In this document: piece after piece, positions 1-7,687 of the stretch
Position numbering within the stretch: the stretch's first letter is position 1
How the letters are laid out: each line of letters begins with the position of its first letter
IMG/VR virus record: IMGVR_UViG_3300036768_001053
Location: 1 to 29,697 of that record
From: a virus
Reading direction: 5' to 3' (one strand)
Length of the DNA stretch: 29,697 nucleotides
Translations under genes and position numbers: made by a program
The notes under the pieces: generated by a model
The model's input: only the letters and a program-made list of their open reading frames with translations
Told to the model about the DNA's origin: nothing
Databases searched by the model: none

Positions 1-88
1 CTCCCCACCGCCACGTATGCAGCCCTGTGGAGACACGCCAGCACCGTCGGCTTGCCGCTTCCCTCGGAACGCGTGCTTTGGAAGCGGC
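1..88. repeat. Terminal direct repeat, left copy (assembly overlap or terminal redundancy)
   Basis: These 88 bases are identical to bases 29610-29697. The repeat lies inside one open reading frame, and the codon phase is kept when the two copies are merged (28641 to 29610 is 969 nt, a multiple of 3). It therefore marks the closing point of a circular or circularly permuted genome, with a unique length of 29,609 bp. An exact overlap in mid-gene is typical of an assembler cut in a circular contig. A physical terminal repeat is less likely but cannot be excluded from sequence alone. Confidence 0.95.
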
Positions 89-717
89 TGGCTGAGCGGG
101 GAGCTATCGCAACCCACCAAGAAAGCGTGGAGTTGCGGACCAAGGTGAAACTGCAGGTGGGAGGCTCCCGCCAGCGGGTGGTATGCGTACCGCTGAACAA
201 CCTAGAGGGGGGATATCAAGAATGGACTGGGTCGCAGCGATATGCCAGGTCGGACGTGGCTCCCCTAGGCCAGGCGATCCTCGAGCTCACCAGGCGCTGG
301 GAGGATGGGGAAGAAAGGCGATATCGAGCTGGCGAGCTTCTGAAAGAGCTGGAACAGGCTACGGGACTGGAGAAGGCGCGCGTCAAGCCCGAATGGTGGC
401 CCAAGACTGCTGAAGCCCTGGCCAAGCGCCTGCCGCCATTGAAGGCAGCACTTGGAGCCGGAGCTGTGGTGCTCGAGTGGTGGAGGGACCCACACACGAA
501 GCAGATGGTTTGGATCCTCAGAAAAGACGGTGGCAGGGAGTCGCCACCGCCCAATGTTGATTCTCCGGAAACCCACCAGCCAGTCGTTCAAGCTCGGAGA
601 CCTGAGCCAAAACCGGCGAAGTCGGTCTCGGCTTTGTGGAAGGCCATTTCGCGCTTCTACAGGAGCAGCCCTTCCTCGCCACCCCGGCCGAAGACGGCCC
701 ACAAAAACGGCCTATAA
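1..717 (+). CDS. RepA-like replicative ATPase/helicase, C-terminal part (gene crosses the contig join)
   Basis: This is the 3' part of the gene that starts at 28641. Base 1 is the first base of a codon, and the frame stays open to the TAA at 715-717. It supplies roughly residues 324-561 of a 561-residue protein. The region after the ATPase core (about residues 310-390) looks like the winged-helix-type segment that follows RecA-like domains in phage and plasmid helicase/primase proteins: a GW-D---YLLP stretch, then LPSERVLWKRLAERGAI and a short beta region. A charged middle section and a Pro/Lys/Arg/Ser-rich tail follow. The ATG-like TTG at 52 is an artefact of cutting the contig and is not a start. 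This is the last gene of the early rightward unit, followed by the hairpin at 732-761. Confidence 0.85.
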   Translation, partial: LPTATYAALWRHASTVGLPLPSERVLWKRLAERGAIATHQESVELRTKVKLQVGGSRQRVVCVPLNNLEGGYQEWTGSQRYARSDVAPLGQAILELTRRWEDGEERRYRAGELLKELEQATGLEKARVKPEWWPKTAEALAKRLPPLKAALGAGAVVLEWWRDPHTKQMVWILRKDGGRESPPPNVDSPETHQPVVQARRPEPKPAKSVSALWKAISRFYRSSPSSPPRPKTAHKNGL

Positions 718-731
718 GCCCTCGGAGGCGA

Positions 732-761
732 GGGGGGAGGCATCGTATAGTACCTCCCCCC
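732..761 (+). terminator. Strong stem-loop after the replication operon
   Basis: GGGGGGAGG (732-740) pairs perfectly with CCTCCCCCC (753-761) across a 12-nt A/T-rich loop. It begins 15 nt after the stop codon of the RepA-like gene and precedes the terminase promoter. There is no T-tract on either side, so it is not a classical intrinsic terminator. It could be a rho-assisted terminator, an RNA-stabilising hairpin, or part of a packaging (cos/pac) site, since it lies just upstream of the terminase genes. Confidence 0.55.
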
Positions 762-840
762 CGCGCTCCACGCATCCCAAGGCCAGGACGTGGCCACAAC
801 GGGGGCCTGCGGCATCCACCAGTGGCAACCGGCCCCAGGG

Positions 841-862
841 GTCCGCGGCACGTGTCCGCGGA
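841..862. other. Repeated GTCCGCGG with a 10-bp palindrome; possible terminase binding site
   Basis: GTCCGCGG occurs at 841-848 and again at 853-860, where it extends into the perfect palindrome GTCCGCGGAC (853-862). The repeat spacing is 12 bp. The 189-bp gap between the RepA-like gene and the small terminase gene contains this element, the hairpin at 732-761 and the promoter at 872-900, and nothing else recognisable. Phage cos or pac sites often lie next to the small terminase gene, so a packaging or operator role is plausible but unproven. Confidence 0.35.
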
Positions 863-871
863 CGCGACATG

Positions 872-900
872 TTGCCTTTCCGGTCACGAGGTCCTAGAAT
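872..900 (+). promoter_or_regulatory. Probable sigma70-type late promoter driving a leaderless terminase mRNA
   Basis: TTGCCT (872-877) and TAGAAT (895-900) are separated by exactly 17 nt, matching the -35 and -10 consensus at 4/6 and 5/6 positions. Six nucleotides separate the -10 box from ATG 907, so transcription should start at or within one base of the A of that ATG. No ribosome-binding site precedes 907. The -10 box itself contains an in-frame TAG (895-897), so the protein cannot start earlier. Together these point to a leaderless transcript. Confidence 0.65.
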
Positions 901-906
901 CGTGGT

Positions 907-1311
907 ATGAGGCGACGCTCGAAGCCCGCGCTGTCGCGGCGCCAACAGGCGGTTCGCCCAGCCAGGGCGTCGGCAGCCCTCGATCATCTCCCAGACCCGC
1001 CAAGTGGTCTGCTGCCTCCAGAGGCGACCGAGGCCTGGGAGCTCCTCGGCGAGGCGGCAGTCGCAGCCCGCACGCTCAGGGAGAGCGACCTCCCTGCCCT
1101 CGCCCTCGCAGCGATCGGGTGGCGAGAGATGATCCAGGCGATCCAAAACGGGGACGGCAGGGCAGCGTCCGCATGGTACGGCCGCTTGTCCGTCCTCATG
1201 AGCCAGCTCGGGCTGACCCCGCGCGGCAGACAGCTGGTGCCGGTCGAGGAAGACGATGCAGAGGATGGCGCTGACAACCCGTTCGCGGCGCTCGTACGCG
1301 GCAGCCGCTGA
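907..1311 (+). CDS. terS: Terminase small subunit, P27 family
   Basis: This 134-residue protein has the P27 terminase small subunit layout. A basic, disordered N-terminus (about 1-25) is followed by a helical core, LPPEATEAWELLGEAA then RESDLPALALAAIGWREM. The typical ending is LGLTPRGRQL followed by an acidic stretch and NPFAALV. In this family the protein recognises phage DNA and loads the large subunit for packaging. Its start at 907 is forced by the in-frame TAG at 895 and by the absence of later Met or Val codons before the domain. It has no ribosome site and sits on the predicted transcription start. It overlaps the large subunit gene by 56 nt. Confidence 0.88.
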   Translation: MRRRSKPALSRRQQAVRPARASAALDHLPDPPSGLLPPEATEAWELLGEAAVAARTLRESDLPALALAAIGWREMIQAIQNGDGRAASAWYGRLSVLMSQLGLTPRGRQLVPVEEDDAEDGADNPFAALVRGSR

Positions 1312-2980
1312 GCGCTACGCGGCTTCGGTCGCCGCAGGTAAGCGCGTGGCTGGGTCGGCCGAGGTGGCAGCGGTGCGGCGATTCCTTGCGGACCTCGAGA
1401 GGCGCAGGAGCCCATGGGTCTGGGATCGGCAGCGCGTGGAGATGGTCTGCCGCGCGATCGAGGCGTTCCCCCACGTCAGCGGTGCCTGGGCAGCACGCGG
1501 CGAAAGGCTGGTCCTGTCACCCTGGCAGGTGTTCCTCGTGGCCAACCTCTTCGGCTGGATCGAGCGGCGGTCAGGGCTTCGCCGCTACCGCCAGGCGTAC
1601 ATTTCCGTGGCGAGGAAAAATGGCAAAACGACACTAGCAGCGGCGCTGATGCTCTACATGCTTGGGCTTGACGGGGAAGCTGGGGCCGAGGTCTACTCCG
1701 CGGCAACGACGCGAGAACAAGCGTCGATCTGCTGGCGCATCGCCCGCCAAATGGCCATGCGCTGCCCGGAGTACCGCTTGGCCACCGGAGTGCGCTGCGG
1801 AGCGTACGTGCTCCAGTCCGATACGCTCAACGCGCGCTGCCAGGCCCTGAGCTCGGACGCGCATACGCTCGACGGGCTCAGCGTGCATTGCGCCATTCTC
1901 GATGAGCTGCATGCGCACAAGACGCGCGACGTGTACGACGTGATCATGACCGCCACTGGGGCGCGCCTGCAGCCGATGATAATCGGGATTTCCACCGCCG
2001 GGAGCGACAGGGCAGGCATATGCTGGGAGCTCGACAGGTACGCCATCGACGTGCTCGGCGAAAAGATACGAGACGACAGGTTCTTCGCGATGATTTTCCG
2101 CCCTGACGGTGAGGACTTTCAAGACCGCGTTGCCTGGCAGAAGGCGAACCCGAACCTTGGCGTCTCCATCTTCGAGGCCGACATCGCGAGGAAAGCGCAG
2201 CTCGCCGCGGTCTCGCCGTCGAACTTAGCCGCGTTCCGCGTGAAACACCTCAACGAGTGGGTGGCCACGCATTCCGCCTGGATGGACATGCACGCGTGGG
2301 ATTCCTGTGCATCCGCCGTGGACTGGGAGGAATTCCGCGGAAAGCCGGCAATCATGGCCATGGATCTCGCGTCGAAGCGCGACGTGTGCGTGCTCGCCTT
2401 GCTGTTCAAACGCGACGGCAAATACTACGTGAAAGAGCACTACTTCCTGCCTGAATCAGCTCTGCAGCATGGTGTAAACGCAACCGCGTACCGTGGGTGG
2501 TACGAGCGCGGATTGATCACGGTCACGCCTGGGAATGTGACGGATTTCGGCGTGGTAGAGCAGGTTGCAAAATCGCTCGCAGAGACTTACGATGTACGTG
2601 TGGTGGTTTACGACCCGTACCAGGCGACGCAGCTCGTCACAGAGCTGGAGCAATATGGGCTGTATTGCGTCGAGCTCGGTGCGACCGTGAAGAATTTCTC
2701 GGAGCCGATGAAACAGCTGGAGGCGCTTGTGCTCAGCGGCCAGCTCGTGCACGATGGCGACCCCGTGCTGGCATGGATGGCCTCGAACGTCGTAGCACAT
2801 CGAGACGCGAAGGACAACATCTTCCCGCGCAAGGAACATCACGACGCAAAAATTGATGGGATCGTTGCACTGATTATGGCGCTCGCCTGGGACGCCCGCG
2901 ACCCGGATTGGGATGCCCCGGCCCGGGGTGGTTACGCGGAGATCGACCCCGAGGAGGCAATCAGCAGATGGGTGTCCTGA
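1256..2980 (+). CDS. terL: Terminase large subunit (packaging ATPase/nuclease)
   Basis: A 574-residue HK97-type (Terminase_1/YmfN-like) large terminase that powers DNA packaging into proheads and cuts the concatemer. The Walker A-like SVARKNGKT is at residues 117-125, the Walker B HCAILDELH at 211-219 and the coupling motif IGISTAG at 243-249. The C-terminal RNase H-like nuclease shows the expected acidic residues in AMDLAS (D370), VYDPYQ (D453) and KIDGIVAL (D534). Start ATG 1256 has GAGGA 5 nt upstream. ATG 1265 is an alternative with poorer spacing. It overlaps terS by 56 nt and the portal gene by 13 nt, as expected for a translationally coupled packaging operon. Confidence 0.96.
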   Translation: MQRMALTTRSRRSYAAAAERYAASVAAGKRVAGSAEVAAVRRFLADLERRRSPWVWDRQRVEMVCRAIEAFPHVSGAWAARGERLVLSPWQVFLVANLFGWIERRSGLRRYRQAYISVARKNGKTTLAAALMLYMLGLDGEAGAEVYSAATTREQASICWRIARQMAMRCPEYRLATGVRCGAYVLQSDTLNARCQALSSDAHTLDGLSVHCAILDELHAHKTRDVYDVIMTATGARLQPMIIGISTAGSDRAGICWELDRYAIDVLGEKIRDDRFFAMIFRPDGEDFQDRVAWQKANPNLGVSIFEADIARKAQLAAVSPSNLAAFRVKHLNEWVATHSAWMDMHAWDSCASAVDWEEFRGKPAIMAMDLASKRDVCVLALLFKRDGKYYVKEHYFLPESALQHGVNATAYRGWYERGLITVTPGNVTDFGVVEQVAKSLAETYDVRVVVYDPYQATQLVTELEQYGLYCVELGATVKNFSEPMKQLEALVLSGQLVHDGDPVLAWMASNVVAHRDAKDNIFPRKEHHDAKIDGIVALIMALAWDARDPDWDAPARGGYAEIDPEEAISRWVS

Positions 2981-4185
2981 CCTCGGTCGCATCTGCGCTT
3001 CGCAGATTCTTCTCCAGCCGCAGCGCCAGCTTCGGGCAAGCTGACGAGCTGCTGGCGCCGCTGTCGACTGCTGGCGTTGCCGTGAGCTCCGAGACGGCGA
3101 TGCGGTGCGCCGCTGTGCACGCGTGCGTGCGCGTCCTTGCAGACTCGGTCGCGTCTCTGCCCCTCATCGTGTACCGCCGTACGTCTCGTGGGCGCGAGCG
3201 CGCAGCTGATTCGCCGCTGTACTCGTTGCTCCACGATGCTCCTAACCCAGAGCACACGTCCTACGAGTTCCGCGAATTTATCATGGTGTCGCTCCTCCTC
3301 ACTGGTAACGCCTACGCTCTCGTGGAAAGAGACAGAGACGGCACACCGACGGCGCTCTGGCCGATCCCCCCCGACAGAGTCGGGATCGAGGTGGTCAACG
3401 GCCAGCTACGCTACCACGTCATGCAGCAGGACCTCACAACCAGGACCATCCCGCGCTCGGGCATTCTGCATGTGCGTGGCCTTTCTCGCGACGGCATCGT
3501 GGGGATGTCGCCGATCGCCGCAGCGCGTGAGGCGATCGGGCTCGCCCTAGCGCAGGAAGAAGCGGCGGCGCGCTTCTGGCGAGGCGGCGCGGCTCCGCGG
3601 ATCGCGATCCTGATCCCAGGGATTTCCGACCCGGAGACCTGGGACAGGTGGAGGACAGCGATCGAGCGTCACCGCCGCGGTCTCGAGGGCGGGGACAGGA
3701 TTTCAGTGTTCCCCGCAGACTGGAAGGTGGATAAGATCGGAATCTCACCGCAGGACGCGGAGTTCATCGAGTCCCGCAAGTTCCAGGTGCTCGAGATCGC
3801 GCGGCTCTTCCGCGTCCCGCCGCACAAGCTCGGGCTCGTGGAGCGAATGAGCTACTCCTCACTGGAGCAGCAGAGCATCGAATTTCTGACAGACTCGCTA
3901 CTCCCGTGGCTGCGTAGGATCGAATCAGCGCTCAAACGCGACGTAATTCCGCCGTGGGAGCGCGACCTTTATCCGGAGCATTTGGTTGACGCCATCGTTC
4001 GCGGCGACATCAAATCCCGTTACGAGGCATACGCAACAGCCAGGCAATGGGGCTGGATGTCCGCCAACGAAATCCGCGAGCGGGAGAACCTCAACGCGCT
4101 TGCAGGAGAGGCTGGCGACACCTATCTTGTACCATTGAACATGGCGCCTGTTGGCGCCGCTGGAGGCAACAATGCCAGCGATTAG
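2968..4185 (+). CDS. Portal protein, HK97 family
   Basis: A 405-residue portal protein forming the dodecameric DNA gate at one capsid vertex. Family features in order: ACVRVLADSVASLPLIVYRR near the N-terminus, HDAPNPEHTSYEFRE, LLTGNAYALVERD, LWPIPPDRV, and ISPQDAEFIESRKFQVLEIARLFRVPPHKLG in the C-terminal half. Start ATG 2968 is chosen because GAGGAGG at 2951-2957 lies about 10 nt upstream and it overlaps the terminase stop by 13 nt. An open frame extends 20 codons further upstream but has no ribosome site. The gene overlaps the protease gene by 14 nt. Confidence 0.95.
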   Translation: MGVLTSVASALRRFFSSRSASFGQADELLAPLSTAGVAVSSETAMRCAAVHACVRVLADSVASLPLIVYRRTSRGRERAADSPLYSLLHDAPNPEHTSYEFREFIMVSLLLTGNAYALVERDRDGTPTALWPIPPDRVGIEVVNGQLRYHVMQQDLTTRTIPRSGILHVRGLSRDGIVGMSPIAAAREAIGLALAQEEAAARFWRGGAAPRIAILIPGISDPETWDRWRTAIERHRRGLEGGDRISVFPADWKVDKIGISPQDAEFIESRKFQVLEIARLFRVPPHKLGLVERMSYSSLEQQSIEFLTDSLLPWLRRIESALKRDVIPPWERDLYPEHLVDAIVRGDIKSRYEAYATARQWGWMSANEIRERENLNALAGEAGDTYLVPLNMAPVGAAGGNNASD

Positions 4186-5245
4186 ACCTCACAGCACCGA
4201 GACATCAGGTGGCCCGTGGGACGGGCCGGCAAACGAGGCGCGTCTTCGCCTCGATCAAGAGCCGGCGTACTACCGCCAGGCTTACGCATGGTACGATCAA
4301 GAGGCAAATCCGCGAACCAAAGCGGCGTACAAATTCATCCACCACGAGGTGAACAGCGAGGGCAATGTTGGCGCTGCAAACGTCCGAGCGTGTATTACTG
4401 GAATCGGCGTGCTGAATGGTGCACGCGGTGGGGCGAACATTCCCGACGCTGACCGCGTCGGTGTGTGGCGGCATTTGGCGCGGCACCTCGAGGATGCAGG
4501 AGTGGAAGCCCCGGCGCTCCGTGGCCGATTGCTGTCCGAACCGTCCTATGAGCGCAGGGCGTGGCCCGTCGAGTGCGAGGTAAGGCAAGACGGTGAATCC
4601 AAGCGCCTGGTTGGCTACGCCGCGCTGTTTGGCGTCACCGCGGAGGTGATGCCAGGTCTGTACGAGAGGGTGGCACCTGGAGCGTTTCGGAAGACGTTGA
4701 AAGAGCGCGATGTGGTAGCGCTATGGGATCACGATTCCCAGCTCGTTTTGGGGCGCGTCTCTGCGGGAACGCTAGAGCTTGCGACTGATGAGAAGGGGCT
4801 GAAATTCTCCGTCCTGTTGCCCGAAACCAGTTACGCCCGCGACCTCGTGGAGCTCGTTGGGCGCGGCGACATTTCCGGGGCGTCGTTCGGCTTCCGGGTG
4901 ATCCGCGACAGCTGGGACGGGAATGTGCGACAGCTCGACGAGGTTGACCTCTACGAGGTCTCCATCGTGGCGTTCCCTGCGTACCCGCAGACCACGGTCG
5001 CGTTGCGCGCCCTGTTCCCGCGTGAAGCGGAACGCGAATTGCTCGAGCTTGCGGCACTCGGTGTGCCGCTCTCGCGTGACGGGATTTCCCGCCTCCGTCA
5101 CGCCGTCGAACTCCTGGCCGGGGATGATAGTGGCGCGCCGGGCACGTCCGATGCACCACCCGCCACTGCCACCCAGCGCCTAGCGCTGCGCCGGCGCCGG
5201 CTGGAGTTGGCGCTGAGATTTGCGGGGAAAGGAGGCATTCGATGA
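4172..5245 (+). CDS. HK97-family prohead protease with an N-terminal extra domain
   Basis: The 357-residue product has the herpes/HK97-type (U35) serine protease domain at about 135-280. LVGYAALFG, VAPGAFRKTL, LWDHDSQLVLGR (His187) and GDISGASFGF (Ser238) are the conserved and catalytic landmarks. It cleaves the capsid delta domain and scaffold during head maturation. Residues 40-118 form a separate conserved-looking domain (AAYKFIHHEV, GARGGANIPDADR, HLARHLEDAG) seen in a subset of phage proteases, with unknown function. Start ATG 4172 has GGAGG 5 nt upstream. A TTG at 4151 in the same frame has no such site. The stop overlaps the capsid start as ATGA. Confidence 0.93.
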   Translation: MPAIRPHSTETSGGPWDGPANEARLRLDQEPAYYRQAYAWYDQEANPRTKAAYKFIHHEVNSEGNVGAANVRACITGIGVLNGARGGANIPDADRVGVWRHLARHLEDAGVEAPALRGRLLSEPSYERRAWPVECEVRQDGESKRLVGYAALFGVTAEVMPGLYERVAPGAFRKTLKERDVVALWDHDSQLVLGRVSAGTLELATDEKGLKFSVLLPETSYARDLVELVGRGDISGASFGFRVIRDSWDGNVRQLDEVDLYEVSIVAFPAYPQTTVALRALFPREAERELLELAALGVPLSRDGISRLRHAVELLAGDDSGAPGTSDAPPATATQRLALRRRRLELALRFAGKGGIR

Positions 5246-6396
5246 ACGTGAAAGAGATGCAGGAAAAGCGGTCGAAATTGCTGGCCGATGCCCGCGCGCT
5301 GTTGGATCGCGCCGAGCACGAGGGCCGCGACCTGACGCCGGAGGAAAGCCAGCAATTCGACCGGATGATGCAAGAGGCTGACGCGCTCGCCCAAGCGGTC
5401 GAGCGGCGTGCACAGCTGGAGCAGCGGGACGCTGTGAAGATCGTGAGCGTCGCCGGGGAATCTGCCGAAAAGCCGCAGGATGTCGAGTATCGCTCCGCAT
5501 TTCTGCGGTATTTGCGGTTCGATAAGCCTGCCTTGTCGCCTGAGGAGCTCCGCGCGCTCGGCGAGGGCAGCGGCGCCCAGGGCGGGTACCTCGTGCCGAC
5601 CTCGATGGCCCAGCAGATCGTGACCAAGCTGCACGAGGCCAACTTCATCAGGCGGCTCGCCACCGTCATCAAGACGGACAGCACCACCACGATCCCTGTG
5701 GAAGACACCGTTGCGGCGGCCGCGTGGACTGGCGAGTCCGGTGCGATCCCTGAAACCACCGCCACGTTCGCCCAAAAGCAGCTCGGCGCGTACAAGTTGA
5801 CGTGCTTGTTCAAGGTGTCCGAGGAGCTGCTACAGGACGCCGCGTTCGACCTGGAGGCCTACTTGGCCGGGCGGATTGCTGGGGCCTTCGCTGATGCCGA
5901 GATTGCGGCCTTCGTCAACGGTGACGGTAGCGGCAAGCCTGCCGGCATCGTTGGCGCTGCGGGCGTTGGCGTGACGGCGGCGAGCGCCACTGCGATCGCG
6001 GCTGACGAGCTGATTTCCCTCTTCTACGCGCTCGACCAGCAGTACCGCCAGAACGCTGTCTGGGTCATGCACCCCACCACCGCTGCGGCCGTGCGGAAAC
6101 TGAAGGCCACCACGAACGAGTATCTGTGGCAGCCTGGCCTCGCTGGCGGGCAGCCCGAGACGCTGCTCGGACTGCCGCTCTACACCACGGTGGCGATGCC
6201 GACCATCGGGGCTGGCAAGCGGTCGGTTTTGCTGGCCAACTTCGGCTACTACTGGGTCGGCGACCGCGGGCAGCGGCAGATGCAGCGTCTGAGCGAGCTC
6301 TACGCCGCCAACGGCCAGGTCGGGTTCAGGGCATGGGAGCGGGTCGACGGGGTGCTAACCCTGTCCGACGCCGCCAAGGTGCTCGTGCACCCCTAA
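5242..6396 (+). CDS. Major capsid protein, HK97 gp5 fold
   Basis: A 384-residue HK97-family capsid protein. Residues 1-75 are a helical, charged delta/scaffold domain expected to be removed by the protease encoded just upstream. The shell domain follows, with the family hallmarks GSGAQGGYLVPTSM, TIPVEDT, WTGESGAIPETTATF, LFKVSEELLQDA, FVNGDGSGKPAGI and GDRGQRQMQRLSE. ATG 5242 overlaps the protease stop (ATGA), and GGAGG lies 6 nt upstream. The cleavage site is not directly visible; it probably falls between residues 70 and 105. A strong hairpin lies immediately downstream. Confidence 0.96.
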   Translation: MNVKEMQEKRSKLLADARALLDRAEHEGRDLTPEESQQFDRMMQEADALAQAVERRAQLEQRDAVKIVSVAGESAEKPQDVEYRSAFLRYLRFDKPALSPEELRALGEGSGAQGGYLVPTSMAQQIVTKLHEANFIRRLATVIKTDSTTTIPVEDTVAAAAWTGESGAIPETTATFAQKQLGAYKLTCLFKVSEELLQDAAFDLEAYLAGRIAGAFADAEIAAFVNGDGSGKPAGIVGAAGVGVTAASATAIAADELISLFYALDQQYRQNAVWVMHPTTAAAVRKLKATTNEYLWQPGLAGGQPETLLGLPLYTTVAMPTIGAGKRSVLLANFGYYWVGDRGQRQMQRLSELYAANGQVGFRAWERVDGVLTLSDAAKVLVHP

Positions 6397-6405
6397 CGTG
6401 AGTTA

Positions 6406-6441
6406 GCCCCCGCGGTCGGGTGCACCCCCGGCCGCGGGGGC
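6406..6441 (+). terminator. GC-rich stem-loop behind the capsid gene
   Basis: A 15-bp stem (6406-6420 with 6427-6441, one G-T pair) closes a 6-nt loop and begins 10 nt after the capsid stop codon. There is no T-tract; a ribosome site for the next gene follows directly. It probably stabilises the capsid mRNA end or partly attenuates read-through, setting a high ratio of capsid to neck proteins. The role is inferred from position. Confidence 0.6.
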
Positions 6442-6453
6442 AAGGAGGCGATC

Positions 6454-6633
6454 ATGGCAAAGACAAAGGTGCGGTTGCTGGTTGCTCTGGCGGGGCCGGC
6501 TGGAGCGTGGCAAGCTGGCGACACCTACGAATGCAGCGATGACGAGGCCGAGCGCCTCATTGAGCGCGGTTTTGCCGAGCCCGTTACCGCCCAAAAGGGC
6601 AGCGAAGATCACAAGAAAAAGGCCCGGCGATGA
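6454..6633 (+). CDS. Small conserved-type phage head protein (59 aa)
   Basis: This short gene begins at ATG 6454 with AGGAGG 6 nt upstream and ends in a TGA sharing ATGA with the next gene at 6630. The sequence begins MAKTKVRLLVALAG and contains AGDTYECSDDEAERLIERGFAEPV. That pattern (beta strands, a --PGD-- turn, then an acidic helix E-A--LI--G-AEPV) is common in small proteins encoded beside HK97-type capsid genes. Their role is unclear; a head-decoration or assembly function is often assumed. It has a Lys/Arg-rich tail. Confidence 0.8.
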   Translation: MAKTKVRLLVALAGPAGAWQAGDTYECSDDEAERLIERGFAEPVTAQKGSEDHKKKARR

Positions 6634-7226
6634 TCAAGGTGCGCGTCTCACAGCCGACGTCGGAGCCGATCACCATCGCAGATGCGAAGCTCTGGCTCCC
6701 TGGCGCTGATGACGCATGGCTGTCCGCGATGATCCCGATGGTGCGCGAAGTCGTGGAGCTCTGGACGTCTCGAGTTCTGGCACCGAGCACCTGGAAAGTG
6801 GCCTTCGACGCGGACGAGACCGCGAAGGTGATGCGCCTCCCGATCCGCCCGGTTTCGGCGATCACTTCCTGCGAGATTTACACGCCTGACGGGACGCAGG
6901 TCAGCCTCTCACCGGTCCCCCAGCACAGAATCGCCAGCGAATACGTGTTGCACTGGGCGCACGTCGAGGACATCACAACGCACGATCTTGATTCCGAGAA
7001 CGCTCTCGTGCTCACCGTCACCGCCGGCTACGCTTCACCGGCAGAAATCCCTTCGCTGTTGCGTATTGCGATGCGCGAGATCCTGGCCTACTGGTACCAG
7101 AACCGCGGCGAAGGATTCTCCCTCACGGGTGCGGTGCGCGAGGCTGGAGTAGGTTCCGCTACCGTGCCGCCACCTGTCCCGATTTGGGTCCGCCAGCGGC
7201 TGGCGGACATGGTGCACGCATGTTGA
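6630..7226 (+). CDS. Head-tail connector (gp6-like adaptor)
   Basis: The 198-residue protein matches the layout of HK97 gp6-like adaptor proteins, which form the ring below the portal. A helical N-terminus (ITIADAKLWLPGADDAWLSAMIPMVREVVELWTSR) leads to a beta-rich middle (RLPIRPVSAITSCEIYTPDG) and a C-terminal helix pair starting YASPAEIPSLLRIAMREILAYWYQNRGE. The gene follows the capsid region directly, which is the expected place. Start ATG 6630 overlaps the upstream stop, and the next start lies inside its last codons, so translation is probably coupled. Confidence 0.87.
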   Translation: MIKVRVSQPTSEPITIADAKLWLPGADDAWLSAMIPMVREVVELWTSRVLAPSTWKVAFDADETAKVMRLPIRPVSAITSCEIYTPDGTQVSLSPVPQHRIASEYVLHWAHVEDITTHDLDSENALVLTVTAGYASPAEIPSLLRIAMREILAYWYQNRGEGFSLTGAVREAGVGSATVPPPVPIWVRQRLADMVHAC

Positions 7227-7687
7227 CCGTCGACTTCCGCGATGCGACCGAGGCGGCCAACCAGCGCTGGCCCAGAGCGATCTCCAGGGGTGCGCTCCGC
7301 GAGGTGCTGGACGTGATGGCGTCAGATCTCCTCGGGTTCGCCCGTGGGGCATTCAGCGGGCAGCGAGACCCGGCTACAGGCCAGGCATGGGCCGGGCCAT
7401 CCCCGCGCACCCTTCAGGACGCCGGCTTCCGCTCGCTCCTGGTTCGCACCGGCGAGCTGCTCGGCTCGATCTCGAGCGAGGTTCGTCTCGGGGAATTCGG
7501 TGGGGAGGCCGCACTCACTCTCCCGCCGGTGGGAGCGATCGTGCGGAGGGGCCTCGTGCACATGTTCGGTGCGCAGACGAAGCGACACCACATCCCTCAG
7601 CGCCGCTGGGCTGGCTACCCGATGGGGACCGTCAGGCGGTGGGCCATGGTCATGCGCGACGCGTTCGAGCGGGAGGCAGGTAGATGA
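7220..7687 (+). CDS. Tail completion / virion morphogenesis protein, Mu gpG / P2 gpS-like
   Basis: The 155-residue product fits the Phage_tail_S family. DPATGQAWAGPSPRTLQ matches the dG--W--Ls--T signature, LVRTGELLGSISSEV matches the L--tG-L--Si motif, and VHMFGAQTKRHHIPQRRWAGY matches the HqfG---iPaRpf motif. Members cap or complete the tail-head junction. ATG 7220 starts inside the connector gene (7-nt overlap). There is no strong ribosome site, so coupling to upstream translation is likely. An open frame extends 12 codons upstream but would deepen the overlap. Confidence 0.85.
   Translation: MLTVDFRDATEAANQRWPRAISRGALREVLDVMASDLLGFARGAFSGQRDPATGQAWAGPSPRTLQDAGFRSLLVRTGELLGSISSEVRLGEFGGEAALTLPPVGAIVRRGLVHMFGAQTKRHHIPQRRWAGYPMGTVRRWAMVMRDAFEREAGR

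Noticed and set aside
636-1274. 212-codon plus-strand frame across the helicase end, gap and terS
   Set aside because: It overlaps terS in another frame, is Arg/Pro/Gly-rich without motifs, and would run through the hairpin and promoter.
2908-2967. Longer N-terminus for the portal protein
   Set aside because: The added 20 residues are Gly/Pro/Arg-rich, lack a ribosome site and deepen the overlap with terminase. ATG 2968 has GAGGAGG in place.
4635-5813. 392-codon open frame on the minus strand opposite protease and capsid
   Set aside because: It lies antisense to two well-supported overlapping genes, has no ribosome site, and its sequence is low-complexity Arg/Ser/Ala. Long antisense frames are expected in GC-rich coding DNA.
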